Shown one piece after another: positions 12,001 through 16,843 of a stretch of DNA of 47,101 nucleotides (position 1 is its first letter; each line of letters starts with the position of its first letter). Position numbers and translations under genes: made by a program. The DNA is from a virus: positions 1-47,101 of IMG/VR virus record IMGVR_UViG_3300046804_001641, one strand, 5' to 3'. The notes below the pieces were generated by a model. It was not told where the DNA came from. It made no database searches and saw only the letters and a program-made list of their open reading frames with translations.

Positions 12001-12902
12001 TCAGTATTGTTAGCTTGTTCTAGGAACACAATGGTCTTGCCGTCGATATTACGTTGACCATCAATATTGCCCACCGCAGACATGAAGGCATCATAGTTCA
12101 CGTTGGCAAGATCACGATAGTTCAAACGTGTTGCAAGATCGGGTGAATACTTTAATGGCAAGTCCAATAGATAGTCTTGTGCATCCTTGACAGGCACGTT
12201 AAATGTCAGTGTACCAGCAATGATACCGTTGTTAACTACGCCCAAGATCTCACGGCTGCTGACGTTGTCTTGATATGACTTTGTGCCAGATACACCTGGT
12301 TCAGTCTGGATCCAGAACTTGCTGCCGATCTGATCGACAGTGAATGTATAAGTGCCACCGCGCTTTAGGCTGATGGTGGGATTGAATGTGCCAATGTTGT
12401 TAAATGTATAGTTGCCATTGGTACGATCTAGGCTGGTGTTGATAGTGGTGCCAAAGTCCAACGAAGCGTTGGTAATGGATACGCGGTCAGGACCAGCAGG
12501 CAACCAGTAGTACTGGCTGAAGTTTACAAACTTGTCGTAGTCAATTTGTCCGTCAAAGTTATAGTATTCATCGTTGAACAAACGGCTGTGGTTATCAGTC
12601 TTACCATTATAAAATTTAATTTTAGCAATTAAGTCGGGATATGAATTTACATAACTGAGTTTGTCATACTCATCACGAATAACCACACTGGGCTCCAGCT
12701 GATAGTTCTGTCGTGTGGCGTCGGACTCTAGTACATATGGATCGTCAGTCTTGTAGTTAGGTAGAATTTTTCTACCTACAAATCCAGAGATCTTCTTGAG
12801 TTTAGGCTCTGATATTAATTTGTCTACAGTGGCAGATAAAAACTTCTTGTTAGTTTCGGTTTGGAAAAACTCAGGAAGTAAATCAAGAGACCTTATTGGC
12901 AT
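1..12902 (-). CDS. Giant baseplate/tail structural protein in the gp7 position, C-terminus beyond the window
   Basis: The reading frame starts at ATG 12902-12900 (MPIRSLDLLPEFF) and is still open at base 1, giving at least 4300 codons. I read the frame at several places (bases 1-420, 1500, 5100, 6240-6660, 10440, 11700) and found no stop. It follows gp6 by 17 bases in the same operon, where T4 has gene 7, so a role in the outer baseplate wedge or attached fibres is inferred from position. T4 gp7 is 1032 residues, so this is at least four times longer. Visible parts: an aromatic-rich N-terminal region (FSQYYWLP near residue 140), a tryptophan-rich motif KPWWWEAEYGPAPYTSGN near 1285, two W/Y-rich segments resembling carbohydrate-binding modules near 1785 and 3480, seven FG-GAP repeats at about 2195-2745, and two tandem GYxSNPxIIIxGG repeats near 3390-3450. 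The family name is uncertain; that it is a virion protein is likely. Confidence 0.85.
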   Translation of the reverse strand, partial: MPIRSLDLLPEFFQTETNKKFLSATVDKLISEPKLKKISGFVGRKILPNYKTDDPYVLESDATRQNYQLEPSVVIRDEYDKLSYVNSYPDLIAKIKFYNGKTDNHSRLFNDEYYNFDGQIDYDKFVNFSQYYWLPAGPDRVSITNASLDFGTTINTSLDRTNGNYTFNNIGTFNPTISLKRGGTYTFTVDQIGSKFWIQTEPGVSGTKSYQDNVSSREILGVVNNGIIAGTLTFNVPVKDAQDYLLDLPLKYSPDLATRLNYRDLANVNYDAFMSAVGNIDGQRNIDGKTIVFLEQANNTELWAVGTNPDPTVNYTTLPYDGSGYVDPDYRVSVWRLRVDRVTDPANPYIRLDWLVNVDAGEKVRVKEGTEFGNLEYYSIAGDYNLTRVPVITAPETTLYYQDSSNPDAYGTIRILDDLFTTTVDVDADIIGKSSYTTNSGVVFTNGLKVLFDNSVSPTYYQNKEFYVEGVGRAIKLVPVAELITPEGFLDNVEVPFDSVAFDSSAYDESQSSPQGKDYLTINRASQDRNVWSRGNRWFHIDVINATAVYNNFIPIIDQAARANRPIVEFDADLQLFNSGKLAKANIDLFDISQTDAFSNVEGAASYTIDGYALTNGMRVIFSADLDDNVRNKIYVVNLVDPEDDGSTQIHLVLADDGEIAIYDQLTVLFGATRKGNTYWFNGTEWALSQIKTNINQAPLFDVFDQSGNSFGDTTVYPGTDFIGTELFGYKVGTGADDANLGFPLTYRNFNNIGDIVFENFFSTRSFTYDLGTVALQTGYVHKYMDRTNYQEKNLWQKVATPTKQFQQYTYIYTTDMGTAFEIDSAPDADTTVKNLLVYVNNVPVSNSLATTYTARGKTYLNLEYTFAVSDKIDILIYNSTPATSSYYSIPQNLEYNGINFNFTDLTLGQLRNHVNECFTNSTLSAGVFPGSSNLRDINIKNVGGKILQHSSPVTFAQLFLTHPDYSFVNSITYAQREYAKFKNRFLLSLETLSGLDHMDPISAVDEALSYINQVKDSSFPFYYSDMLGYGDQKETITYNITTVEQIYDIAAIYDPFKPSKRSVLVYRNGEQLILGRDFTFNSDRPAITINIDNITLVAGDVLTVVDYNNTNGSWIPETPTKMGMYPSFIPELRLDDTYRTSMNVIQGHDGSITPAFNDFRDAVILELENRIYNNIKVKYDASRLDIHEIIPGKFRNTDYTLAEFNQIIANRFLTWVGNNRLDFSTNSDFKNGDDFTWNYRASTNKIDGNYLPGGWRKIYQYYYDTDRPHTHAWEMLGFSEKPWWWEAEYGPAPYTSGNTVLWADLEAGRILHGPDQLNDTGEYINDMYARPGLSTIIPVDEHGTLLGPNSSVVLSLNTNTVSASWVVGDGGPVESAWTKSSDYAFDVQVALALMKPAQYFAKFLDTYNYYKNTVSDQWTNKLTNTRLTVADAFINGDKSSGTEVSNAGYINWVADYIRGLGIDPLTTLKTDVANIDVNLVHKFAGFTDKNYIKVLAEQASPTSTNSSVIVPDEDFDIHLYKSVPIKKVNYSAVIVVKSAGGYRVEGYDYNNPYFTIIPSRVNSDAYTIKVGNQKALIYKDYEKIKLTVPYGYEFKTKQQVVDFFVSYERYLKSQGFVFNQPINDLGETRNWLLSAKEFLHWSAQGWVENSVIVFSPVIDTLNLISTNYVIDAVDNTAVGSKILDNTFKIRPKTQYRISRLIDQNGNNSTSVTLEQGVIGFVELHLVQYEHIFVFNNVTVFNDIIYKPELGNRQYRMKFVGYKTADWNGSPNTPGFILNQQTTTEWHPNTDYNKGDIVIYNQTPYTALSDLAGTDNFQINGWAEVDADISNATMLPNLNNKSGVFQTFYDVNDVNLESDFTNHSKALIGFSKRAYLEELGVTDVSQLKLYQGYIKEKGTLNSVNALTTANFDKISGNINLYEEWAVRTGEFGALDSSQYVEVELPETEFAGTPSYLEFIANSGVYSDKIVSYKKSDLYKWPTTYTENLFNTVQYDYENSAGLITAGYPRLDDIDLTVFDLADYTNLNASLTSISVGALVWVAKDFDRKWNVYRVTETDVNITDIVTAEAGTQQVIMQCNNQHNLIAGDIVVLRNSQSIFDGVFRVDSINDIYSFTVTLENYDLSSFEALNDIAHSYLMKFNSVRYDYLSDVASFTPTHGWKPDDLVFIDTDDTDGNWAVYKKQDAWTANGEITRTANVNLATFGSSVTISSDQTVALVGAPADGTGKVVTYTNINGQFVQDASALSSNIAGAAGFGATIVTSTANLVIVGDPTATSSAGAVTVYSRSGNVYTRTQNINGSASDQFGYSLAVSDDGSWLYVGAPGNNKVYAYYKNGSTYSAHTGNVSVTGSDSASGDLFGYSVACSTDGRQLIVGAPNHDTGSVSNSGAVYIFDKTTENFVANGVTAAFTTHRTPTSKYTVYIDGTVVTSGFTLVGSTFTFSPVIAAGKVITIDTNNLVQFKELSETTGVVDNKFGTGVEICNNNCTLYVGSPANDGAYGDSGSVYRYTNQGRVYAEITGTVTNPTVTAGHSLRINGYEVVFTSTTLTSVISDINNKAIPGVTASNVSNQLYITSDTVRGFNRLEILPGNNTAPLTALGLDIYVLSQTINNPLPSSNAKFGEKIFVTDDSATLFVTGTGGTTYLPTTFDSGATVLDTNTIRFTDPVVNGGSVYVFDYLDKPGNTAADPSLFGFTQQLCNSDISAGDKFGASIATAGDTVLIGAPQDDLGGNNAGLVFKFTNTTGTKGWTRLRNQEARVDLDYVNNLYIYNKVSGKKVVTLDYIDPGKGKIAGEAAENIDYITSYDPARYNYNTSSSGIYDTALTWGDAQVGQIWWDVSACKFIDYEQGDFTYRSTNWGMMFPGSSVNVYQWVKSIQLPSEYTGAGTVKNPADTKYVVETLVNPVSGVLTTYYYYWVSGITAQSSNKKTLSIAEITNMIADPNGQGVEYAVLLDASTVGLYNVDSYIAADNAVLHIDYDVQKNYDLIHSEYTLLQEGNPDIDIPDKIWRKMLDSLAGYDSLDKAVPDTNLPVADKYGVSFRPRQSMVVEREAAVVNLINWCNLLFMKHPISELINLNYWVDKTPVPTAASGRWDIDVDNLLDLSYLNVDAYTPGTLVLVREDSSLQGFWTIYELNGTGDTWVITDDVQAYDTMNAWSYADYYSEGFSATTVVNHTVPEYKDLVSLSAKDGAIVKVLNNGRSQWELYQLSGTTYTSIALQNGTVQVDADYLNASTTLPIVVKNILNGIRYDIFVKTLKSELSNFLFVFFRYVLSEQKQVDWLFKTSFISVLHKIRKLAQFNNYQNDNQTYLQQYIEEVKPYRTILREYVLDYEGNDYYNGDVTDFDVPAYYDTTLGRYRSPSGEESTDSIKWTQPEYISWYQNYGMRVDSIIIENAGTGYVSNPDIIITGGGGTGAEAYAVVSGGSLREIVVTKSGDGYTSNPTIIIDGGSGSDARAYAVLKNSKVRSFNTTLKFDRLTYKTQVYPWFANTHYTTDTLVTYDHGIYIVANTFTSGSSFSGDNLEPYDQELLSNTNDRIAALYNAGAGQPGLTVDTFNVTVLSSVTANANVRVSNISNVHVGMQFTGANLVPSVVTGFANIGGVVHATLDHAQTISANSTVTVSSYDFGQIIDGIDYPADLVFGPGFVGTTSVSTTMVGNVSATKYLTVASNVGIVAGMTITGTGTIPATVISPSVIINGNSYVQMDTEQTISNGAVLTFSISDNITYDSRYYGSFADVALGTRAEDLIIDGAKFVDTYNSHAPEELVPGQAFDTLDMKVYSTPGSDYDNNGAGPEIRIHSFASQTGEDTFSYDQPGSLNDTIFVYSKQLGYQRPGLNFTQNFVNRTITLVDPLGPQDNLYIYVFGSSGANEITNMEYYGNGTKTDFRLPVPLDLLSGLTQSVVTDTYDGLGFEVAGFDGDTLSTTSISSFVLINGVKTTNYSIQATETNAKLVFSTPPSANEQIHVYLFNNGSSTTQTFMEINTNFYNVTTSNPTYPYTPIFPQDYRITLDSPIYTASPLSDNVIVEFGGLRLRPSNTKHVIADGLTNKFYVSTTAQDLPDSIADTDIKVSVDGRLLQIFQDYVVTPNDHVTTRSVQLFNTPVENSIVAVSIVTGADFVVTDANTITLLPTANTVYDLNNPNEVKVVSFSNHDSARIWTQVFQGTTSATISTTVGYDALGYEADAFDSTTTSSLTTKRFTLDRDVNNLSYTWVTLRGVKLLPNYDFIIENGNTLVLADSISMGVTDVLVVTLFCENTQENEIGFRIFNDMLGNTGYYRINASATTELAQPLNWYDTEIVVADA
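2545..2740 (-). repeat. Two tandem GYxSNPxIIIxGGGxG repeats within the giant protein
   Basis: Two copies of about 32 residues lie side by side: GYVSNPDIIITGGGGTGAEA and GYTSNPTIIIDGGSGSDARA, each followed by a short alanine/valine strand and a turn. Glycine-rich units of this type are common in virion proteins of aquatic T4-like phages and are usually beta-stranded. Boundaries are approximate. Confidence 0.7.
4668..6320 (-). other. Seven FG-GAP repeats (predicted beta-propeller domain) inside the giant protein
   Basis: Seven consecutive repeats fit the FG-GAP pattern (FGxSVxxxxDGxxLxVGAP then GxVYxF): FGSSVTISSDQTVALVGAP, FGATIVTSTANLVIVGDP, FGYSLAVSDDGSWLYVGAP, FGYSVACSTDGRQLIVGAP, FGTGVEICNNNCTLYVGSP, FGEKIFVTDDSATLFVTG and FGASIATAGDTVLIGAP. 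The first FG lies at residue 2203 and the last at about 2707. Four units have a following blade strand such as SGAVYIFDK. Seven is the number that closes an integrin-alpha-type propeller. These domains usually bind proteins or glycans, so a host-surface or fibre-docking role is a reasonable inference. Repeats 5 to 6 and 6 to 7 have longer inserts than the others, and repeat 6 lacks the AP of the GAP motif. Confidence 0.8.
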
Positions 12903-12919
12903 ATTATTCTCATTCTCAT

Positions 12920-15900
12920 TTAGTTAGTAGTATTTACTATGTTGCCGGTCCAGCCCAATTGCGTTGCTGTGATAGAACTAATTACAGTAACATCATCCAC
13001 TGTGGCACAGTTAATAAAAATCTCATCTGGGTTGCAAGTGATCTGATACATGCTACCGAATACGTTATTGTTGCGTGGTACTAATACCACACTGCTGACA
13101 TTGGGGGCCATGACCTTGTGCAAGTAAGCACTCAGTTCACTAAAATAGAATGTGTCGCCAAAGTCCCAGTTGGTAATGGCAAAGTAATTGTTCAAGGCGC
13201 TGATTAAACGACTCTTGATCTCATTATCGCTGACATTAATATTGGGGTTCTTAACCACTTTAAATTCTGCTTGTAAGTTGCTTGGTGCTTTGTTACCAAA
13301 CAATGGTTTAAATCTAGCAGTACTAAAAATAATAGTATCGCTAATGGGCTTGTAATCGTTTAAGCCCTGGAATTCTGTTTGCAGTTCTTCTGCTGTGGGT
13401 GCTGTGGGTTCTGCAATCACTTGTGTGGTGTCTTTAGCGTATGCACGATAGTCAGCATCAAACTGTTTGGTCAACACATACATGTCCATGATGTTGTTGG
13501 GACTGGGATCAATACGACGATTGTTAGGACTATTGTGGCGGTATTGGAAGTACAAGTCCTGGCGGCCTGTGCGCCAGATGTAATCGTTAGTTACAGCTAC
13601 ATTGCTGGTGCCGCCTGTCACTGTTAGTGAGTACATGGCAGCATTGGCATTTGCATAGAACAACTGACCATCGTCATAGCTGGCAATGTTGGCATTGATC
13701 TGTGCCACGTTGGCATAAGATGTTACCACTGTGCCATTGTCAATAGGAGCATAACGACTGAATGTATCATAAGTGTCGGTATCTTTAAAGAACACCAGCT
13801 TGTCATTGGGGTTGGCATCGGGCGCAACCACTGTGGTAAACACATCAGGATCATCAGGTATACCGTCGTTGTTGCTGTCAGCATAAGTTACTTTGATCTT
13901 GGTGTTGTCTTCGTAACCGTCACTTTCAATCACGTTGTCATAAACATACAACGGAATGGGATTTAGGAATTTGTCAGTGCTGTCTGGCTGTTTGTTTACG
14001 CTCAACACCTTGATGTTGTCGTTAATGATGTTGCCAGTCTTGGGATCAAAAATCTTAACACGGTTGTCAAAGTAGAAGCGAGTTTCCAACACGCTTTCAA
14101 AGTAGAAAGTCAAATTGCGATAAGTGACTGTGTATTGTTGATTTACGTTGGTAAACTTTAATAGCCAGCTGGAATCCAGTGCAGTACTACTGGTATCGCC
14201 AGCATAGGCCTCGCTGAAGTCGCTAGTGGTATCCAGGTTCTCGTTAGTAACAATCTTCCACTCAGCTAGTTCAGTATCGTATCTCAAACCAAACTGGCGA
14301 TACAACTGGATGCTCTCTAGCACCTGTTGTTCCACCTCAGTTGTCAACACATTGCTGAACTTGGGGATAATTTCGCTAACAACTGCACCAGTGGGAATAT
14401 TGTCACTTAGGATAACTGCACCATCGCCGCTGGGCAAAATACCAGTGCTGCCATTACCCTGGCTAGTACCGTCATCAGTTACTGAAACCACGCTGGTCCA
14501 GATAACATCACGTTCACCCTCAGCAGTAGCAGTGCCAGATACCAGCACGTTTCGGCTGTTAAAATAGTAACCTGCAGGCGCAGTAAACTTGATCATCGCG
14601 CCTGTGGTAATATACTTCTTATTATCGCTCACATAAGTGCCCAACTGTTGAGCAACATATGAAGATGATACTGAATTGTATCCACGGAAATAACCAGTAC
14701 TCTGATTAGTATCAATTGATACCTTAGCCCAGGTTACTGGCCCAGTGTATGGGGAGCCTAGTGTTATTGTGTAACGGCCAAATTCTTCATAGAAGAAGTT
14801 GCGGACTTCTTTGCTTCGCAACACATCTAAAACCTGGTTACGGATAACTGTGCTGATGTCAGTTACAGTGTTAAATGTAAACGTAAATGAGCCGTCAGTG
14901 ACATCACGATAGAACAAACCATCTTGTCCAAAAATGTTAGTGCTACTGTACTTGCCTGTGGTATCCACAACGTCCAAGTAACGGCTGATACCTGAGCTGG
15001 TACGGTTGACTGTTTTGACACGCAGGATGTTGTTGTACTGTGCGTATGGGAAGATATTGTAGTCTTCACCGTTGACCATACGGTTCTGTGTATAGTACTG
15101 TTGTGGTGCTCGAGTCTTGATATCCTCTAGAGCTTCACGGCTGCTGGCATTGCTGACTGTGCTCTGCAAGCTGGCAGTCAACGTTAGTGTTTCAATACGA
15201 CCTGCGCGGCTGAAGTAGGGCACTGACAACGAAATGTTTTGCATTTCGTCAGGAGTAATCTTGTAAGACAAACCGTTGCTCTGGCGGAAGAACAGACGAT
15301 ATGTGCCTACTGGAATCTCAGCAAACACACCGTCGCCAAATACCAGATCAATCTGGTCGTTGCTACGGCTGCTGATTTCAAAAATCTTACGTGTGGTCTG
15401 ATTTAGCGAATTGTATACTACGTTGTTGCTGGCCACGCTGGGCACTGATGTCCAGGTTTCCTGCACACGGCCAGTGGAATCCATCTTGTACAACCAGACG
15501 TCTGAGTTGTTGATGTTGTCGTAGTTGATGTTGACCACGCGGTTGGGTAGACTTTCAGTTAACGTAAAGTCAATATTGTTCAGTTGGCCTTGCTTAAAGA
15601 ACAGGAACCAGCCAGTGTTGACACTGCTGTTGCCCTGGTTGTCATTCTTGTAGAGCATGTTGAAAGTACCACGTGGCTGTGGATCTTTCTCATAAATGTA
15701 TGTTTTGTCATAGCTGGTGCCGCTGACTGCTTCGAATGGAGTGTCTACACCGTCCACGCGAGCGTTGAACGTCAACGCTGGAATGGCGTTGCTCAGGATG
15801 TTCAGCTGGTACTCTTGTGTCACCACGTTGTTAATGGTGTTAGTATGTGCTGATTTGCCCACCAGCTGACTGTTTACTAGGGCAGCATTGATGATGGCGT

Positions 15901-16372
15901 TGAACTGTTCGTGCCAGTTGGCATTGGTAACATCGTTCCAGGTGACGCCCACATCAGCAATGTTGTTGCCTTCAGTGTCAGTTACAGTTTCCGATGTGCG
16001 AATGGTATCAATTTTTAGGAAACCGCTGGCAGGCACGTTGCGCTTGGGTGTGTAGCTGATCAGTTTGGCCAGCTTGAGAATACTGTCGCGGCGCTCGGCC
16101 GTGTCTAGGAAGTTTTCACGGGCATTCAGGTCGGTGCGGAATGCCAAGCTCTGACCCAGGAACGCAATCAGGTCGATCAGAGCGATAAATTCGGAACTTT
16201 CAGTAAAGTCGTTAAAGTCTTCAGGATAGTAAAGACGCAAGTAGTCAATCATGCTCTTGCGAATGGTTTCAAAGTCGTAGCTCTGGAAGTTGGCTTCGCG
16301 GAAAGTCGTGTAGAGTGTGGTCCAGTCCTGGGCCGCTAATAGTGATGTCTGACGTGATGTGGTGGATGCCAT
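12920..16372 (-). CDS. 6: Baseplate wedge protein gp6
   Basis: This 1150-residue protein is the T4 gp6-type wedge component, which forms the ring around the hub and drives the sheath-contraction switch. The N-terminal 130 residues carry the family signature: a helical start (DWTTLYTTFREANFQSYDFE), then YLRLYYPEDFNDF and ALIDLIAFLGQSLAFRTDLN, followed by RENFLDTAERRDSILKLAKL. The C-terminal third holds the conserved sequence around SDTIIFSTARFKPLFGNKAP and a long beta-rich end. T4 gp6 is 660 residues; the extra length lies mainly in the middle and looks like beta-rich insert domains. The gene follows gp25 by 47 bases that contain a late-promoter-like element, and precedes the giant gene by 17 bases. 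The start ATG has a weak AGGTAAAG ribosome site. Confidence 0.93.
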   Translation of the reverse strand: MASTTSRQTSLLAAQDWTTLYTTFREANFQSYDFETIRKSMIDYLRLYYPEDFNDFTESSEFIALIDLIAFLGQSLAFRTDLNARENFLDTAERRDSILKLAKLISYTPKRNVPASGFLKIDTIRTSETVTDTEGNNIADVGVTWNDVTNANWHEQFNAIINAALVNSQLVGKSAHTNTINNVVTQEYQLNILSNAIPALTFNARVDGVDTPFEAVSGTSYDKTYIYEKDPQPRGTFNMLYKNDNQGNSSVNTGWFLFFKQGQLNNIDFTLTESLPNRVVNINYDNINNSDVWLYKMDSTGRVQETWTSVPSVASNNVVYNSLNQTTRKIFEISSRSNDQIDLVFGDGVFAEIPVGTYRLFFRQSNGLSYKITPDEMQNISLSVPYFSRAGRIETLTLTASLQSTVSNASSREALEDIKTRAPQQYYTQNRMVNGEDYNIFPYAQYNNILRVKTVNRTSSGISRYLDVVDTTGKYSSTNIFGQDGLFYRDVTDGSFTFTFNTVTDISTVIRNQVLDVLRSKEVRNFFYEEFGRYTITLGSPYTGPVTWAKVSIDTNQSTGYFRGYNSVSSSYVAQQLGTYVSDNKKYITTGAMIKFTAPAGYYFNSRNVLVSGTATAEGERDVIWTSVVSVTDDGTSQGNGSTGILPSGDGAVILSDNIPTGAVVSEIIPKFSNVLTTEVEQQVLESIQLYRQFGLRYDTELAEWKIVTNENLDTTSDFSEAYAGDTSSTALDSSWLLKFTNVNQQYTVTYRNLTFYFESVLETRFYFDNRVKIFDPKTGNIINDNIKVLSVNKQPDSTDKFLNPIPLYVYDNVIESDGYEDNTKIKVTYADSNNDGIPDDPDVFTTVVAPDANPNDKLVFFKDTDTYDTFSRYAPIDNGTVVTSYANVAQINANIASYDDGQLFYANANAAMYSLTVTGGTSNVAVTNDYIWRTGRQDLYFQYRHNSPNNRRIDPSPNNIMDMYVLTKQFDADYRAYAKDTTQVIAEPTAPTAEELQTEFQGLNDYKPISDTIIFSTARFKPLFGNKAPSNLQAEFKVVKNPNINVSDNEIKSRLISALNNYFAITNWDFGDTFYFSELSAYLHKVMAPNVSSVVLVPRNNNVFGSMYQITCNPDEIFINCATVDDVTVISSITATQLGWTGNIVNTTN

Positions 16373-16390
16373 GTCTTTACCTGTTTAACA

Positions 16391-16398
16391 TATTTATT
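16391..16398 (-). promoter_or_regulatory. T4-type late promoter -10 (AATAAATA) before gp6
   Basis: On the minus strand the sequence reads AATAAATA, one base from the T4 late consensus TATAAATA. It sits in the gp25-gp6 gap. The expected transcript start near 16384 leaves a leader of about 12 bases before the gp6 ATG. Confidence 0.5.
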
Positions 16399-16419
16399 TG
16401 GTACAATAATATGCTATTT

Positions 16420-16797
16420 TTATGCGACAGTGAGCTTTTGGCTGTCTCTGTCAAAGTTCAAGTACATGACCTGACTCTGATCGTATTCGGAATATTGTAA
16501 ACGAAGCTCTATCTGAATACCATGATCAAACTCAGTGATATTGATATCGTTTATTTGTAGTCGTGGATCGTAGCTGGCAATGCGCTTGACGTCGTCAGTC
16601 AGCACTGATTTTACGTCATCGGTCAGGTTTTCAAATAGCAAACTCCAGATCACAGTGCCAAAGTCAGGGTTCATCAGCTTCTCACCTTTTTTAATGTGGA
16701 AGTGATTGATCAGATCCTGTTTGATCAGTTCTGCATCTGTCAGTTTGAATTTTTTATTGGCAGCAACGGTGCTGAAACCACGATAAAGAGTACGCAT
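16420..16797 (-). CDS. 25: Baseplate wedge protein gp25 (GPW/gp25 family)
   Basis: A 125-residue protein, close to the 132 residues of T4 gp25. This family is the conserved sheath-initiating lysozyme-like wedge component found in contractile tails and type VI secretion systems. Typical features are visible: an N-terminal DAELIKQDLINHFHIKKGEK, then MNPDFGTVIWSLLFENL, a core VKRIASYDPRLQINDINI, and a closing beta-strand (MYLNFDR). It lies between the gp5-like needle and gp6 in the operon, matching the close association of gp25, gp53 and gp6 in the T4 wedge. The start ATG follows an AGGATT ribosome site, and a TAAATA element lies about 25 bases upstream. Confidence 0.95.
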   Translation of the reverse strand: MRTLYRGFSTVAANKKFKLTDAELIKQDLINHFHIKKGEKLMNPDFGTVIWSLLFENLTDDVKSVLTDDVKRIASYDPRLQINDINITEFDHGIQIELRLQYSEYDQSQVMYLNFDRDSQKLTVA

Positions 16798-16821
16798 CTG
16801 TAATCCTAGAGACTATAGATG

Positions 16822-16829
16822 TATTTAGT
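16822..16829 (-). promoter_or_regulatory. Late promoter-like element (ACTAAATA) before gp25
   Basis: On the minus strand the gap between the gp5-like gene and gp25 reads ACTAAATA. The predicted transcript start near 16815 gives a leader of about 18 bases that still includes the gp25 ribosome site. Confidence 0.4.
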
Positions 16830-16843
16830 TGTGATTTCAGCCG

